Part shown: positions 1 through 6,831 of the stretch, one piece after another
How the letters are laid out: each line of letters starts with the position of its first letter
Position numbering within the stretch: position 1 is the first letter of the stretch
Origin: JBBDYH01 sp040901795
GTDB taxonomy: Bacteria > Planctomycetota > Planctomycetia > Pirellulales > JALHPA01
NCBI GenBank assembly: GCA_040901795.1
Contig: JBBDYH010000102.1
Location: forward strand, 1-21,278
DNA: 21,278 nt
Direction of reading: 5' to 3'
The notes under the pieces: generated by a model
What the model saw: the letters and a program-made list of their open reading frames with translations, nothing else
Databases searched by the model: none
Told to the model about the DNA's origin: nothing
Translations under genes and position numbers: made by a program

Positions 1-1537
1 TGACCAGCGACTCGGGCAGCTCGACGCCGCCGATGTCTTTCATCACCTGCATCATCGGCGGAAGCGTGCGGGCCATGTTCTGCAGGAAGTTAGCCGTCTG
101 ACTGTGACCGTTCTGCGAGCCGTTTTCCCAGACGATGACTTTGTCGAACTTGATGTTCGAGATCGCCTTGGCGCTGGCTTCGACCAGATTGTCGAAGTGT
201 TCGAGCATGAGGAGTTGAAAGGCTTCCTTCGCGCCGCCGCAGGCGTCGATGATGCGCTGCAAGCCTTCGCCCTTCTTGGCGAGGATCTCGTAGTTGCCGC
301 GGGCCTCGGCTTCGAGCTTGGCGAAGATGGCGCTGGCTTCGCCTTCGGCCTCGATGCGGCGCTTCTGGGCTTCGGCTTCGGCCTCGACCAGGATGCGGGC
401 TTTTTCGGCCTTGGCCGGGGCTTCGACCTCGGCACGGCGCTCGGCCTCGACGCGCTCAGCGTCGGCGAGCGCGGCTTTGGCCATAGCGCGGTTCTGGATC
501 TCGAGCACGGCGGCCTCGGCTTCGCGCTTGCGCGATTCGCCGGCCTGATAGGCTTCCGCCTTTTTGACCATCAGCTCGGCCTGCGAGGCGGCGATCAGCG
601 CCTGCGAGAGGTTTTCGCCCTCGACCGCCTTGGCGTTGGCTTCGGCAACGTTCACGCGCATCGCCTGCTCGGCAAGTTTCACTGCCGATTCACGCTCAAA
701 CACGGCCTGCTGCTCGGCGACCTTCTGCTCGCGCTCGAGTGTGGCCACGCGGACGGCCTGTTCGCGGGCGGCCTCGCGTGTACCGATCTCGCGGAGCTTG
801 TTGGCGTTGGCGACTTGGATCTGCTTGTCGCGCTCGGCCTCGGCCACGCGGCTTTCGCCCAGTTTCTCTTGCTCGGCCACGTCGCCGCGCGCCTGTTGAA
901 TCGCCGTCGAAGCGGCCTTCTGGCCGATGGCGTCGATGTAGCCGCTCTCGTCGGTAATGTCGGTGATGTTGACGTTGATCAGCACCAGGCCGATCTTCTT
1001 CAATTCGGGCTCAAGCGAGCTTTGCACGTGCTCGAGGAACGTGTCGCGGTCACGGTTGATGTCCTCGATCCGCATCGAGGCGATGACCTGCCGCATTTGG
1101 CCGAAGATGATTTCCTCAGCCTGCTTTTCGATCGCCGCGGTGTTGAGTCCCAATAGACGGATCGCGGCGTTGTTCATCACCTCAGGTGTGGTGCCGATGG
1201 CCACGGTGAATACGCTCGGCACATTGACGCGGATGTTCTCGATCGACAGAGCTCCCCGGAGGGGGATCTCAATGTTAATCGGTTCCAGGCTCATGTAGGC
1301 GTAATCCTGGATCAGCGGCCAAACGAGCTTGGCGCCGCCGTGAATCGGTCGCGCGACGTTGCCCGCGCCCGTGCGACCGTAGATCACCAGCACACGATTG
1401 CTCGGGCAGCGCTTGTAGCGGCTCGAGAATAGGATCGCGATCGAGACGAAGAACATCGCCACCAAGACGAAGGCGACGATCGTCGACGTCTGGAGTCCGA
1501 GAAACTGATTCTGAGCGAACAACAAGGTATTAAGCAT
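1..1537 (-). CDS. Flotillin / SPFH-domain membrane scaffold protein (3' end cut by window)
   Basis: Flotillins are membrane-anchored SPFH proteins that form oligomeric platforms in ordered membrane domains. Translating the minus strand from the ATG at 1535-1537 gives an open frame of 512 codons running off the left edge. It starts MLNTLLFAQNQFLGLQ and has one hydrophobic segment at about residues 15-38. An SPFH domain follows (IEIPLRGALSIENIRVNVPS, then an EEIIFGQMRQVIASM-like segment), and then a long Ala/Glu-rich coiled coil with many EAEA-type steps. The last visible residues (FDKVIVWENGSQ, then NFLQNMARTLPPMMQV) are typical of the flotillin C-terminal region, so only a short tail should be missing. 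Its ATG lies inside the end of the upstream NfeD-like gene (8-bp overlap), which suggests translational coupling. The family call is confident; the physiological role is not visible. Confidence 0.93.
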   Translation of the reverse strand, partial: MLNTLLFAQNQFLGLQTSTIVAFVLVAMFFVSIAILFSSRYKRCPSNRVLVIYGRTGAGNVARPIHGGAKLVWPLIQDYAYMSLEPINIEIPLRGALSIENIRVNVPSVFTVAIGTTPEVMNNAAIRLLGLNTAAIEKQAEEIIFGQMRQVIASMRIEDINRDRDTFLEHVQSSLEPELKKIGLVLINVNITDITDESGYIDAIGQKAASTAIQQARGDVAEQEKLGESRVAEAERDKQIQVANANKLREIGTREAAREQAVRVATLEREQKVAEQQAVFERESAVKLAEQAMRVNVAEANAKAVEGENLSQALIAASQAELMVKKAEAYQAGESRKREAEAAVLEIQNRAMAKAALADAERVEAERRAEVEAPAKAEKARILVEAEAEAQKRRIEAEGEASAIFAKLEAEARGNYEILAKKGEGLQRIIDACGGAKEAFQLLMLEHFDNLVEASAKAISNIKFDKVIVWENGSQNGHSQTANFLQNMARTLPPMMQVMKDIGGVELPESLV

Positions 1538-2159
1538 GGGCCGTTATCTCCGCGGGGCTAGGAAGCGCGACTTCCACAGTGTCTGGACCGATTACGCCGG
1601 TCACCACAACGGTAGCTCCTACCGGCAGCCGGTCGTGTGGAGTCATCGCTTGGAGTTCAATAAGTTGGTTTTGCAGTTTCAGATGGATTTTGCCGGCGCC
1701 GCTGCTGCTGGCAGGGACAGGCAAATAAACCGTACCCGGCTTGCCCACGGCGCGTTCGATGCGGAGCGTTCCCTCGCTGTCGAGCTTGGTCAGCGAGCGC
1801 ATCACGTAATACACGCCGAACATCGCCGCCACGCCCGCCCCCGAGGCGATAAACAATACGCCGAACGGCTGAACTTCCCGCTCCAAGGCCCACATGCCGG
1901 CCAGCCCGAAGAAGGTCACGGCCGCCACGAGGGTGCGAAAGGTAATGACGCCGAAAAACCAGGTTGAGTCGTGAATGGAAGGGTGTCCGGCGGAATCGGC
2001 ATGACCGACACCACCGCTCACGTCCGGAGTATCGAGATGGATGGCGCCGCCGGCGTCAAAATCCGGATGCCCGTCGCCCAGACCGATCAAGGTCATTACG
2101 AATTGGCAAACCAGAACCGTACCGCCAATGAGGGCGCACCAGAAAAAGAGCGTATCCAT
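1530..2159 (-). CDS. NfeD-like membrane protein, partner of flotillin
   Basis: The 209-residue product has a first membrane helix at about residues 3-26 and a polar, His/Asp-rich stretch at about 27-65. Two more hydrophobic helices lie at about 68-90 and 98-118. A soluble C-terminal domain of about 75 residues (GKPGTVYLPVPASSSGAGKI to VVVTGVIGPDTVEVAL) has the size and beta-rich pattern of the NfeD OB-fold. NfeD-like proteins are commonly encoded beside flotillins (the YuaF-FloT arrangement) and are thought to work with them in the membrane. The ATG has an AGGGG sequence 8 bases upstream on the minus strand, which supports this start. The stop codon overlaps the flotillin start. The call rests on topology plus context, since NfeD sequences are poorly conserved. 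Confidence 0.85.
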   Translation of the reverse strand: MDTLFFWCALIGGTVLVCQFVMTLIGLGDGHPDFDAGGAIHLDTPDVSGGVGHADSAGHPSIHDSTWFFGVITFRTLVAAVTFFGLAGMWALEREVQPFGVLFIASGAGVAAMFGVYYVMRSLTKLDSEGTLRIERAVGKPGTVYLPVPASSSGAGKIHLKLQNQLIELQAMTPHDRLPVGATVVVTGVIGPDTVEVALPSPAEITAHA

Positions 2160-2298
2160 CAGAGTAACCCCTGCGTTGGACAGAAGTGCGAATGCTTACC
2201 AGGTATTCGCGGGGCGGCCTAGAATCTTGCCGCCGATTCGCCCCGGGAAACATACCACGCCATTGTCGCGGTTGTTTCGGGTAGGTGTCAAATGGATT

Positions 2299-2420
2299 TG
2301 GTGTGCGGCGACTTGTCGCCGCTTTCCTTTTCAAAAGGCGATAGGAGGCGGCAAGTGCTTTCCGATGGAGCTAGCCAGGCCTTACAGAAATCCAAAGCGA
2401 TGACGAGTCATCGCACTCCA
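2299..2420. repeat. Twin-hairpin palindromic repeat, family A, copy 1
   Basis: The element is 122 bp with inverted ends. The left arm starts TGGTGTGCGGCGACTTGTCG and the right arm ends ATGACGAGTCATCGCACTCC plus A. Each arm is itself a palindrome and can form its own hairpin. A second copy at 7812-7913 shares the arms and internal words (CTTTTCAAAA, GGCAAGTG, AAATCCAAAGCG), so this is a dispersed family rather than a chance dyad. It lies between the 3' end of the P450 gene and the 5' side of the NfeD-like gene, where it could act as a terminator or RNA-processing site. No transposase is nearby. The rest of the 2160-2433 gap holds only the NfeD ribosome-binding site and presumably its promoter. 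Confidence 0.85.
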
Positions 2421-2433
2421 GAGGGGGCGCCGC

Positions 2434-3909
2434 TCAGGCTGCACGCCGGGGCTTGGCCGAGCGCGGCGCCGCTGGCCAGTCAAGCTCGACCAGCTCGTGG
2501 ATATTGCCGCGCACCCAGTGGTTCTCGTACGGCGAGTGCGTCGAGAGGACCAGCATGGGCATCCCCGTCGTCGGCCCCAGCATCGTCGAAGTCACCTTGC
2601 CGTTGATGTCCGCGCCCGGCATCACCGCCAGCCGCACGCGTTGCCACACGGTCGAGATCGTCAGCCGAATGGTCATCATCGCCAGCGTGGCCCCGATGCA
2701 CATCTTCGGTCCAGCAGCGAACGGCAAATACGCATACGGCGATGGGTCGACTAACTCCCACCGTTCTGGTCGAAAACGGTACGGATCGGAGAAGAGCTCA
2801 GGCAGGTGATGCGTAATGAACTGACTGAAGACCACTAGCGTCCCGGTTGAAAGCCGTAGCGGTCCCAGCTCGACCGGCGCGACGTTGATCCGCTGCGAAT
2901 AGCTCGACGCCGGCAACGCCCGCATGCTCTCTTTTACCACGCGGTCCAACAGCGGCAGCCGTTCAAGCTGCCCAAGCGCCGGCGCCTCTCCGTGCAGTTC
3001 ACCGGTCAGTTCTTCAAAGAGTGCCTGAGCGACGTGCGGGTGCTGGGCCAACAAAAAAAGCGTCCACGTGAGCGTGTTGGCCGTCGTCAAGTGCGCCGCG
3101 GCGAAGAGCACCGCCGCCTGACCGATCAGCTCGTCATCAGTCAAACCCAGGCCCTCGTCATCGTGCGCCCGAATCAGCAAACTGAGCACGTCGTTTCCTT
3201 CGTCGGACGAAGATCGCCGGTACTCGATCATTCGCAGGATGTCCTCCTCCAGCTCGCGCCCCTGCGCGAGCAAGCGCTCGTAACCCGCCGCGTCTCGCGC
3301 CGACGGCAGCAGCGAGCCGATGCCCATCTCGTGGTTAAGCTGCACCCAGCGCTCGGTCTTCTTGCCGATCGAGTATGCCAGATCGGCGCGATCGAAACCA
3401 AACAAGACGCTGCTGGTGACGCGGAGCATGAACTGCGTCATGTCGGCGAAGGTGTTTCGCACTTGTCCGGGCCGCCAGTCGGCCAGCATTTCTTCGACGA
3501 GCCTGACCACCGAATCGCGATACGTTTCGATCGACCGCTTTTGAAACGGTCCCATCACGATCCGGCGGTTCCGCTTGTGGTCCTCGCCGTTCATGCTCAA
3601 CAGGCCGGAGGTCAGTCGTCGCTGCGAGGAGTTCTTCGGCCCGCGGATGGCGAAGAATTGGGAGTGAAACGTCTTCGTGTCGCTAAGGATCCGCTGGTTG
3701 TACTCCGGACCGAACGCAAAGACGATCCGGGCGCGGTTCTCCTCGAGCGCCGCCAGTCGCCCGTGCCGCTCGTAGAGCGCCCGCATGCAGGCGATCGGGT
3801 CTCGCGGGAAGTCGAGCAGACTGCCGTGCGTGATCGGCAGGTCGGCTGGCAGGTTAGTGGAATGTGCGTCGGAACGAACTTGATCGAGCGGCGGCATCAG
3901 AACGACCAT
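2434..3909 (-). CDS. Cytochrome P450 with atypical I-helix
   Basis: This is a soluble haem-thiolate monooxygenase-family protein of 491 residues from the chosen ATG, a normal length. Visible landmarks are the C-helix HKRNRR (about 111-116), the K-helix ExxR as ESMR (327-330), the PERW region (about 381) and the haem-binding loop FAAGPKMCIG with Cys404 as thiolate ligand. The I-helix reads AAHLTT (271-276), where most bacterial P450s have A-G-x-[DE]-T-[TS]; the acidic residue is Leu274. The frame extends 45 codons upstream, but that part overlaps the divergent toxin region and is not P450-like. ATG 3909 (or 3897) precedes the conserved N-terminal region; an AAGG lies just before ATG 3909. No ferredoxin or reductase gene is adjacent, so the redox partner must come from elsewhere. 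The substrate is unknown. Confidence 0.95.
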   Translation of the reverse strand: MVVLMPPLDQVRSDAHSTNLPADLPITHGSLLDFPRDPIACMRALYERHGRLAALEENRARIVFAFGPEYNQRILSDTKTFHSQFFAIRGPKNSSQRRLTSGLLSMNGEDHKRNRRIVMGPFQKRSIETYRDSVVRLVEEMLADWRPGQVRNTFADMTQFMLRVTSSVLFGFDRADLAYSIGKKTERWVQLNHEMGIGSLLPSARDAAGYERLLAQGRELEEDILRMIEYRRSSSDEGNDVLSLLIRAHDDEGLGLTDDELIGQAAVLFAAAHLTTANTLTWTLFLLAQHPHVAQALFEELTGELHGEAPALGQLERLPLLDRVVKESMRALPASSYSQRINVAPVELGPLRLSTGTLVVFSQFITHHLPELFSDPYRFRPERWELVDPSPYAYLPFAAGPKMCIGATLAMMTIRLTISTVWQRVRLAVMPGADINGKVTSTMLGPTTGMPMLVLSTHSPYENHWVRGNIHELVELDWPAAPRSAKPRRAA

Positions 3910-4030
3910 CCTTGGTCCGAATCGGGCTGGCGGGTGCCGGGACGATATCAACCGTGGCCGAAATGGGCAATGCCGTTTGCGGGAGCCGAAAAAGCTTAGG
4001 GTAAGTTGCCTAGTCTGCGAGAACCGTCTG

Positions 4031-4059
4031 ATGACAAAAGGCACACTCTGGCATACATT
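4031..4059 (+). promoter_or_regulatory. Candidate sigma70-type promoter of the toxin-antitoxin pair
   Basis: ATGACA at 4031-4036 and TACATT at 4054-4059 are separated by exactly 17 bases. They match the TTGACA and TATAAT consensus at 5 and 4 of 6 positions. Transcription would begin about at 4066-4067, on or next to the toxin ATG, giving a leaderless or nearly leaderless message. This fits the lack of a clear Shine-Dalgarno sequence there. It is read by eye, in a phylum whose promoters are poorly characterised. Confidence 0.35.
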
Positions 4060-4066
4060 AGTAAAG

Positions 4067-4360
4067 ATGAAGCCGTTCCGCTGGAATCACGAAAAGAACG
4101 AGCGGCTCAAAGTGGAGCGTGGTATTTCGTTTGAAGAGATAGTTCTCGCCATCGAAGCCGACGGTCTAGTCGATGTACTGCAGCACGCCAATCCCGCGAG
4201 ATACCCAAATCAGTCGGTATTGGTTGTCGCCGTTGACGATTACGCCTACTTGGTTCCGTTCGTGGAAGAAGTGGACTATTACTTTCTGAAAACCATCATT
4301 CCGAGCCGGAAGGCGACTCGCGATTACCTGAGACTGGGTGACGAGCATGAAGAAACGTGA
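4067..4360 (+). CDS. BrnT-like toxin of a type II toxin-antitoxin system
   Basis: The 97-residue product begins MKPFRWNHEKNERLKVERGI. This resembles the N-terminus of BrnT-family toxins (F-x-W-[DN]-x-x-K-N ... K-x-x-x-x-G-[IV]-S-F-E-E). It continues through a beta-rich core with VDDYAYLVPFVEE and ends with FLKTIIPSRKATRDYL, a tail seen in BrnT-like and DUF4258-like proteins. BrnT toxins are small RNase-fold proteins that inhibit translation and are neutralised by a DNA-binding antitoxin encoded immediately downstream, which is the arrangement here. The frame is open 30 codons further upstream, but similarity begins at this ATG and the candidate promoter points to it. Catalytic residues were not assigned. 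The family call is probable, not certain. Confidence 0.72.
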   Translation: MKPFRWNHEKNERLKVERGISFEEIVLAIEADGLVDVLQHANPARYPNQSVLVVAVDDYAYLVPFVEEVDYYFLKTIIPSRKATRDYLRLGDEHEET

Positions 4361-4679
4361 TCTAATCGACGAACGCCAGATTCTTGCGTCCTACGAAAAG
4401 GGAGAACTCCGGTCAAGTGGTCCGACCAAGGCCGAGCTCAAAAGGTTCCGGGATGCTGCCCGCGCCACTTTCATAAAGAATCGCAGGGTCAACATTCGCT
4501 TGTCCTCACCCGACCTGATGGACATTCAGGCGCGGGCCGCGGAAGAAGGCGTGCCTTACCAGACACTCATCGCCAGTGTGCTGCACAAGTTTGTGAGCGG
4601 CCGCCTGGTCGAGACGCCATCGCGTCTTGGCCCGCGAGTGAACGGACCAGCGAAAGGACGAAATCGCCCGGCAACCTGA
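4347..4679 (+). CDS. CopG/ribbon-helix-helix antitoxin
   Basis: The 110-residue product starts MKKRDLIDERQILASYEKGE. It carries a ribbon-helix-helix segment: the beta strand RRVNIRLSSPDLMDIQARA (about residues 47-65) followed by EEGVPYQTLIASVLHKFVSG. The NIRLS strand with the helix-turn PYQTLI is typical of CopG-like antitoxins that bind their own operator. A basic tail of about 20 residues follows. ATG 4347 overlaps the toxin stop by 14 bp, and a GTG at 4338 in the same frame is an alternative start. GGGTG lies about 8 bases before the ATG. Overlap and order (toxin then antitoxin) match brnT-brnA modules. The gene converges on the HEAT-repeat gene with a 13-bp gap. Confidence 0.75.
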   Translation: MKKRDLIDERQILASYEKGELRSSGPTKAELKRFRDAARATFIKNRRVNIRLSSPDLMDIQARAAEEGVPYQTLIASVLHKFVSGRLVETPSRLGPRVNGPAKGRNRPAT

Positions 4680-4692
4680 AAGGAATAGCTTC

Positions 4693-5994
4693 CTAATCTC
4701 TCCGCCCAGGCGCCGCGACCGGTTTCTTCTGCGCGGCGTGCCAATGTCCCCAAGCGCGCGCGTCAAAACCAAAATCCTTGCCGGCTGCGAGCTTGACCAG
4801 GCCTTCGTGGACACCGCGGTTCTGAACGTTCCGGCGCACGATAAAGGTTCTCGTGCCCGCGCCGAAGGCGACGCCGCCGTTGCTGTCAAAGGACGGGCTG
4901 TAGGTGTTCGGGCCGCCTTGCTGAACTTTTTCCTTGTGGACGCTGACCAACGCGCCGATCAGCGGCCCGATCGCCGACCTGTCGCCGAGCTCGCCGAGCG
5001 CGACGCCGGCGCGGTTGATCTTGGCATTCTCCTTGCTCCGCAGCGCTTCGACCAAATAACCCGCGGCGGCCGGATCGCGGATCTCCTTCAGGTAGTCCAC
5101 GGCCGCGAGACGGACGTCTTCATTGGCGACTTCGATCGCGATGTCGGCCAGCATGCGAACAGCGTCGGGACTCTTGATCCGCCCGAGTGCGTCGATCAAC
5201 AGCATCTGCATGTTTTCCGACCGCTCGTCATTGAACAAATCAGCAATCGCCGGTACCGCGGCTGGGTCGGACAGTGTCTTGAACTCGGCGAGCGCCGCCT
5301 GGGCGCGCGGACCGCGGTCGTCGAGCTGCGCACGAAAGCGACGGAGTTTGATGTTCCACTCCTTTTGGGCCAACTCAGTCTGGCGCTTTCGTTCTTGGAT
5401 TTCGACGTCTTGGGGGAGCATCCAGCGGCCGTTATGCCAGACGTAACCGCGCTCCTTCATCAGATCTTCACGGCGAATCCAGCGGCCGTCGAACTGACCG
5501 TAGCCGAGCGCCGCGCGGGCTTGCTTGTGGCTCGGATCGAGGTCGATCAGTCGTTCCAGGTGAGCCGTCCGCTGTTGCGAAAGACCCTTCTCCCGGCACC
5601 ACTCGGCAATTTTCCATTGCGCTTCGACGGCGTCGGGAAAAGTAAAGCGGATCTTTTCGTACTCGCGCTCTGCGGGCGATTGGGTGATCACCTCTTTGAC
5701 TTGCGACTTGTCGATCGTGATCTCGCCGGCGTCGGTCTTGATCACGTAATTCTTCCGCGGCGATTCGTGCGGATTGACGAGCGTTCCTTTCACGCGGCCG
5801 TCGTTGTTCAGCACCACGACATCGGCCGCGGCCAACGCCACCATCATCCAGGAGGTGACAACGCACACGATAAGAAGAACTCCGACGCTGCGGCGGAGCC
5901 CCGGAGGGGCGCCATTCTGTAGCCGGGGGCGCCAGCCCCCGGAGGGTTCAAACGCAAACCACAAAGCCCCGGAGGGGCGACATTGTTGTGGCAT
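4693..5994 (-). CDS. Exported HEAT-repeat protein
   Basis: The 433-residue frame has a hydrophobic stretch at about residues 35-57 (VGVLLIVCVVTSWMMVALAA) that looks like a signal peptide, ending before DVVVLNNDGRVKG. A small beta domain follows (about 58-105). A TPR-like helical pair with Trp/Lys-rich segments spans about 120-200, including GYVWHNGRWMLPQDVE. HEAT repeats follow at about 230-350 (DPAAVPAIADLF, SPDAVRMLADIA, DPAAAGYLVEAL, DRSAIGPLIGAL). The C-terminus has FGFDARAWGHWH. This build is common among exported planctomycete proteins of unknown function. The start is uncertain: the first 33 or so residues before the hydrophobic core are encoded by a GC-rich repeat (5896-5990). An AAGGA lies 11 bases before the ATG at 5994. 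No function is proposed beyond a protein-binding scaffold. Confidence 0.85.
   Translation of the reverse strand: MPQQCRPSGALWFAFEPSGGWRPRLQNGAPPGLRRSVGVLLIVCVVTSWMMVALAAADVVVLNNDGRVKGTLVNPHESPRKNYVIKTDAGEITIDKSQVKEVITQSPAEREYEKIRFTFPDAVEAQWKIAEWCREKGLSQQRTAHLERLIDLDPSHKQARAALGYGQFDGRWIRREDLMKERGYVWHNGRWMLPQDVEIQERKRQTELAQKEWNIKLRRFRAQLDDRGPRAQAALAEFKTLSDPAAVPAIADLFNDERSENMQMLLIDALGRIKSPDAVRMLADIAIEVANEDVRLAAVDYLKEIRDPAAAGYLVEALRSKENAKINRAGVALGELGDRSAIGPLIGALVSVHKEKVQQGGPNTYSPSFDSNGGVAFGAGTRTFIVRRNVQNRGVHEGLVKLAAGKDFGFDARAWGHWHAAQKKPVAAPGRRD
5896..5990. repeat. GC-rich palindromic repeat, family B, copy 1
   Basis: Two short palindromes, AGCCCCGGAGGGGCG (near 5896) and AGCCCCGGAGGGGCGACATTG (5969 onward), flank a third, GCCGGGGGCGCCAGCCCCCGG (about 5922-5942). 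Related words occur at 8431-8492 and 12661-12791. The stretch lies inside the 5' end of the HEAT-repeat reading frame and contributes most of its first 33 codons. It also borders the divergent intergenic region with moaB. Confidence 0.8.
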
Positions 5995-6016
5995 AGTCTG
6001 CTACATCCTTCGATAG

Positions 6017-6046
6017 TTGCCCTAGCTCGTGCCGTCCGCCTATGAT
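6017..6046 (+). promoter_or_regulatory. Candidate moaB promoter
   Basis: TTGCCC (6017-6022) and TATGAT (6041-6046) are separated by 18 bases. They match the sigma70 consensus at 4 and 5 of 6 positions. The site lies in the divergent space between the HEAT-repeat gene and moaB, about 110 bases before the moaB ATG. It is a visual match only. Confidence 0.3.
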
Positions 6047-6157
6047 CATCCGTGGACGCCTGTCGGCCTTATATCTACTATACCCGGCCTGTCGCCGGCT
6101 CGCGAAAACAAAAAATCGAAGCTTTACGGCTCGATCCGCCTTAATCCCTATCGCCCC

Positions 6158-6667
6158 ATGAGCGAAACCGTCGAACAACATCGCCGCGAAAGCCCACAGA
6201 GCGTAACCTGCGCGGTCATCACCGTCAGCGATACGCGGACGTTGGAGACGGACCGCGGCGGTCCCCTCGTAGTCGAGCTGCTTGAAGCGGGGGGCTATCG
6301 CTGCCTGCGTCGTGAGATTGTTCCCGACGACGCGGCCCGGATTCGGGCCTTGGTCGAAGAGATCGCCGGGCGCGGCCAGACTGATGCGATTCTGTTGACC
6401 GGCGGGACCGGCGTTGCGCAACGTGACCAGACGTTCGAGACGATCTCGGCCCTGCTCACTAAGCCGCTGCCCGGCTACGGCGAGCTGTTCCGCATGCTGA
6501 GCTACGAGCAGGTTGGTCCCGCGGCGATGCTCAGCCGGGCCATTGGAGGGCTGTGCGGCCGGACCGTCGTGTTGACCATGCCCGGCTCGCCCGCCGCCGT
6601 CCGACTGGCGATGGAAAAGCTCATCGTCCCCGAGCTGAACCACCTCGTGCGCGAAGCGAGACGGTGA
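6158..6667 (+). CDS. moaB: Molybdenum cofactor biosynthesis protein MoaB/MogA family
   Basis: The 169-residue product matches the molybdopterin-binding fold of the MoaB/MogA family. These proteins bind molybdopterin, and the family includes enzymes that adenylylate it before molybdenum insertion. Landmarks are ITVSDTRTLETDRGG (about residues 21-35), the nucleotide and pterin-binding motif LLTGGTGVAQRD (79-90), the segment PGYGELFRMLSYEQVGPAAM (105-124), LSRAIGG, and MPGSPAAVRLAM (141-152). The length is normal for MoaB. The frame is open 43 codons upstream, but that stretch is not family-like and ATG 6158 fits. No other molybdenum cofactor gene or molybdoenzyme is in the window, so the gene appears isolated. 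MogA versus MoaB cannot be separated firmly from sequence alone; the FRMLSYE segment favours MoaB. Confidence 0.93.
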   Translation: MSETVEQHRRESPQSVTCAVITVSDTRTLETDRGGPLVVELLEAGGYRCLRREIVPDDAARIRALVEEIAGRGQTDAILLTGGTGVAQRDQTFETISALLTKPLPGYGELFRMLSYEQVGPAAMLSRAIGGLCGRTVVLTMPGSPAAVRLAMEKLIVPELNHLVREARR

Positions 6668-6678
6668 GATCTGGCCGG

Positions 6679-6720
6679 AACACCCGCCGCGCATGCATCT
6701 GATATTCGAGGGTGTTTCTT
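6679..6720 (+). terminator. Weak hairpin after moaB
   Basis: AACACCC (6679-6685) can pair with GGGTGTT (6710-6716), followed by TCTT. The loop is 24 bases, longer than usual for an intrinsic terminator, and the T-run is short, so this is tentative. The remainder of the 6668-6831 gap shows nothing else except the ribosome-binding site of the next gene. Confidence 0.25.
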
Positions 6721-6831
6721 CACACAGAATGTGTCTGCCAGCAACCGCTCTGGTTCCGCTGCCGGCCAATTGCTACCCTACGCGGTCATTTTGGTCAACT
6801 TGACGGCACGCAGGCGCCCAGGGAGGGGCTT

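Noticed and set aside
104..1156. A 350-codon plus-strand open frame opposite the flotillin
   Set aside because: It is antisense to the Ala/Glu-rich coiled coil, whose codon bias leaves the opposite strand open. The Gly/Leu/Phe-rich product resembles no family, while the minus strand reads a clear flotillin.
2299..2420. Insertion sequence remnant
   Set aside because: No transposase coding sequence or target-site duplication was seen. The element is better described as a REP-like or MITE-like repeat.
6029..6157. Upstream extension of moaB to 6029
   Set aside because: The 43 extra residues do not resemble the family, and the candidate promoter overlaps them.
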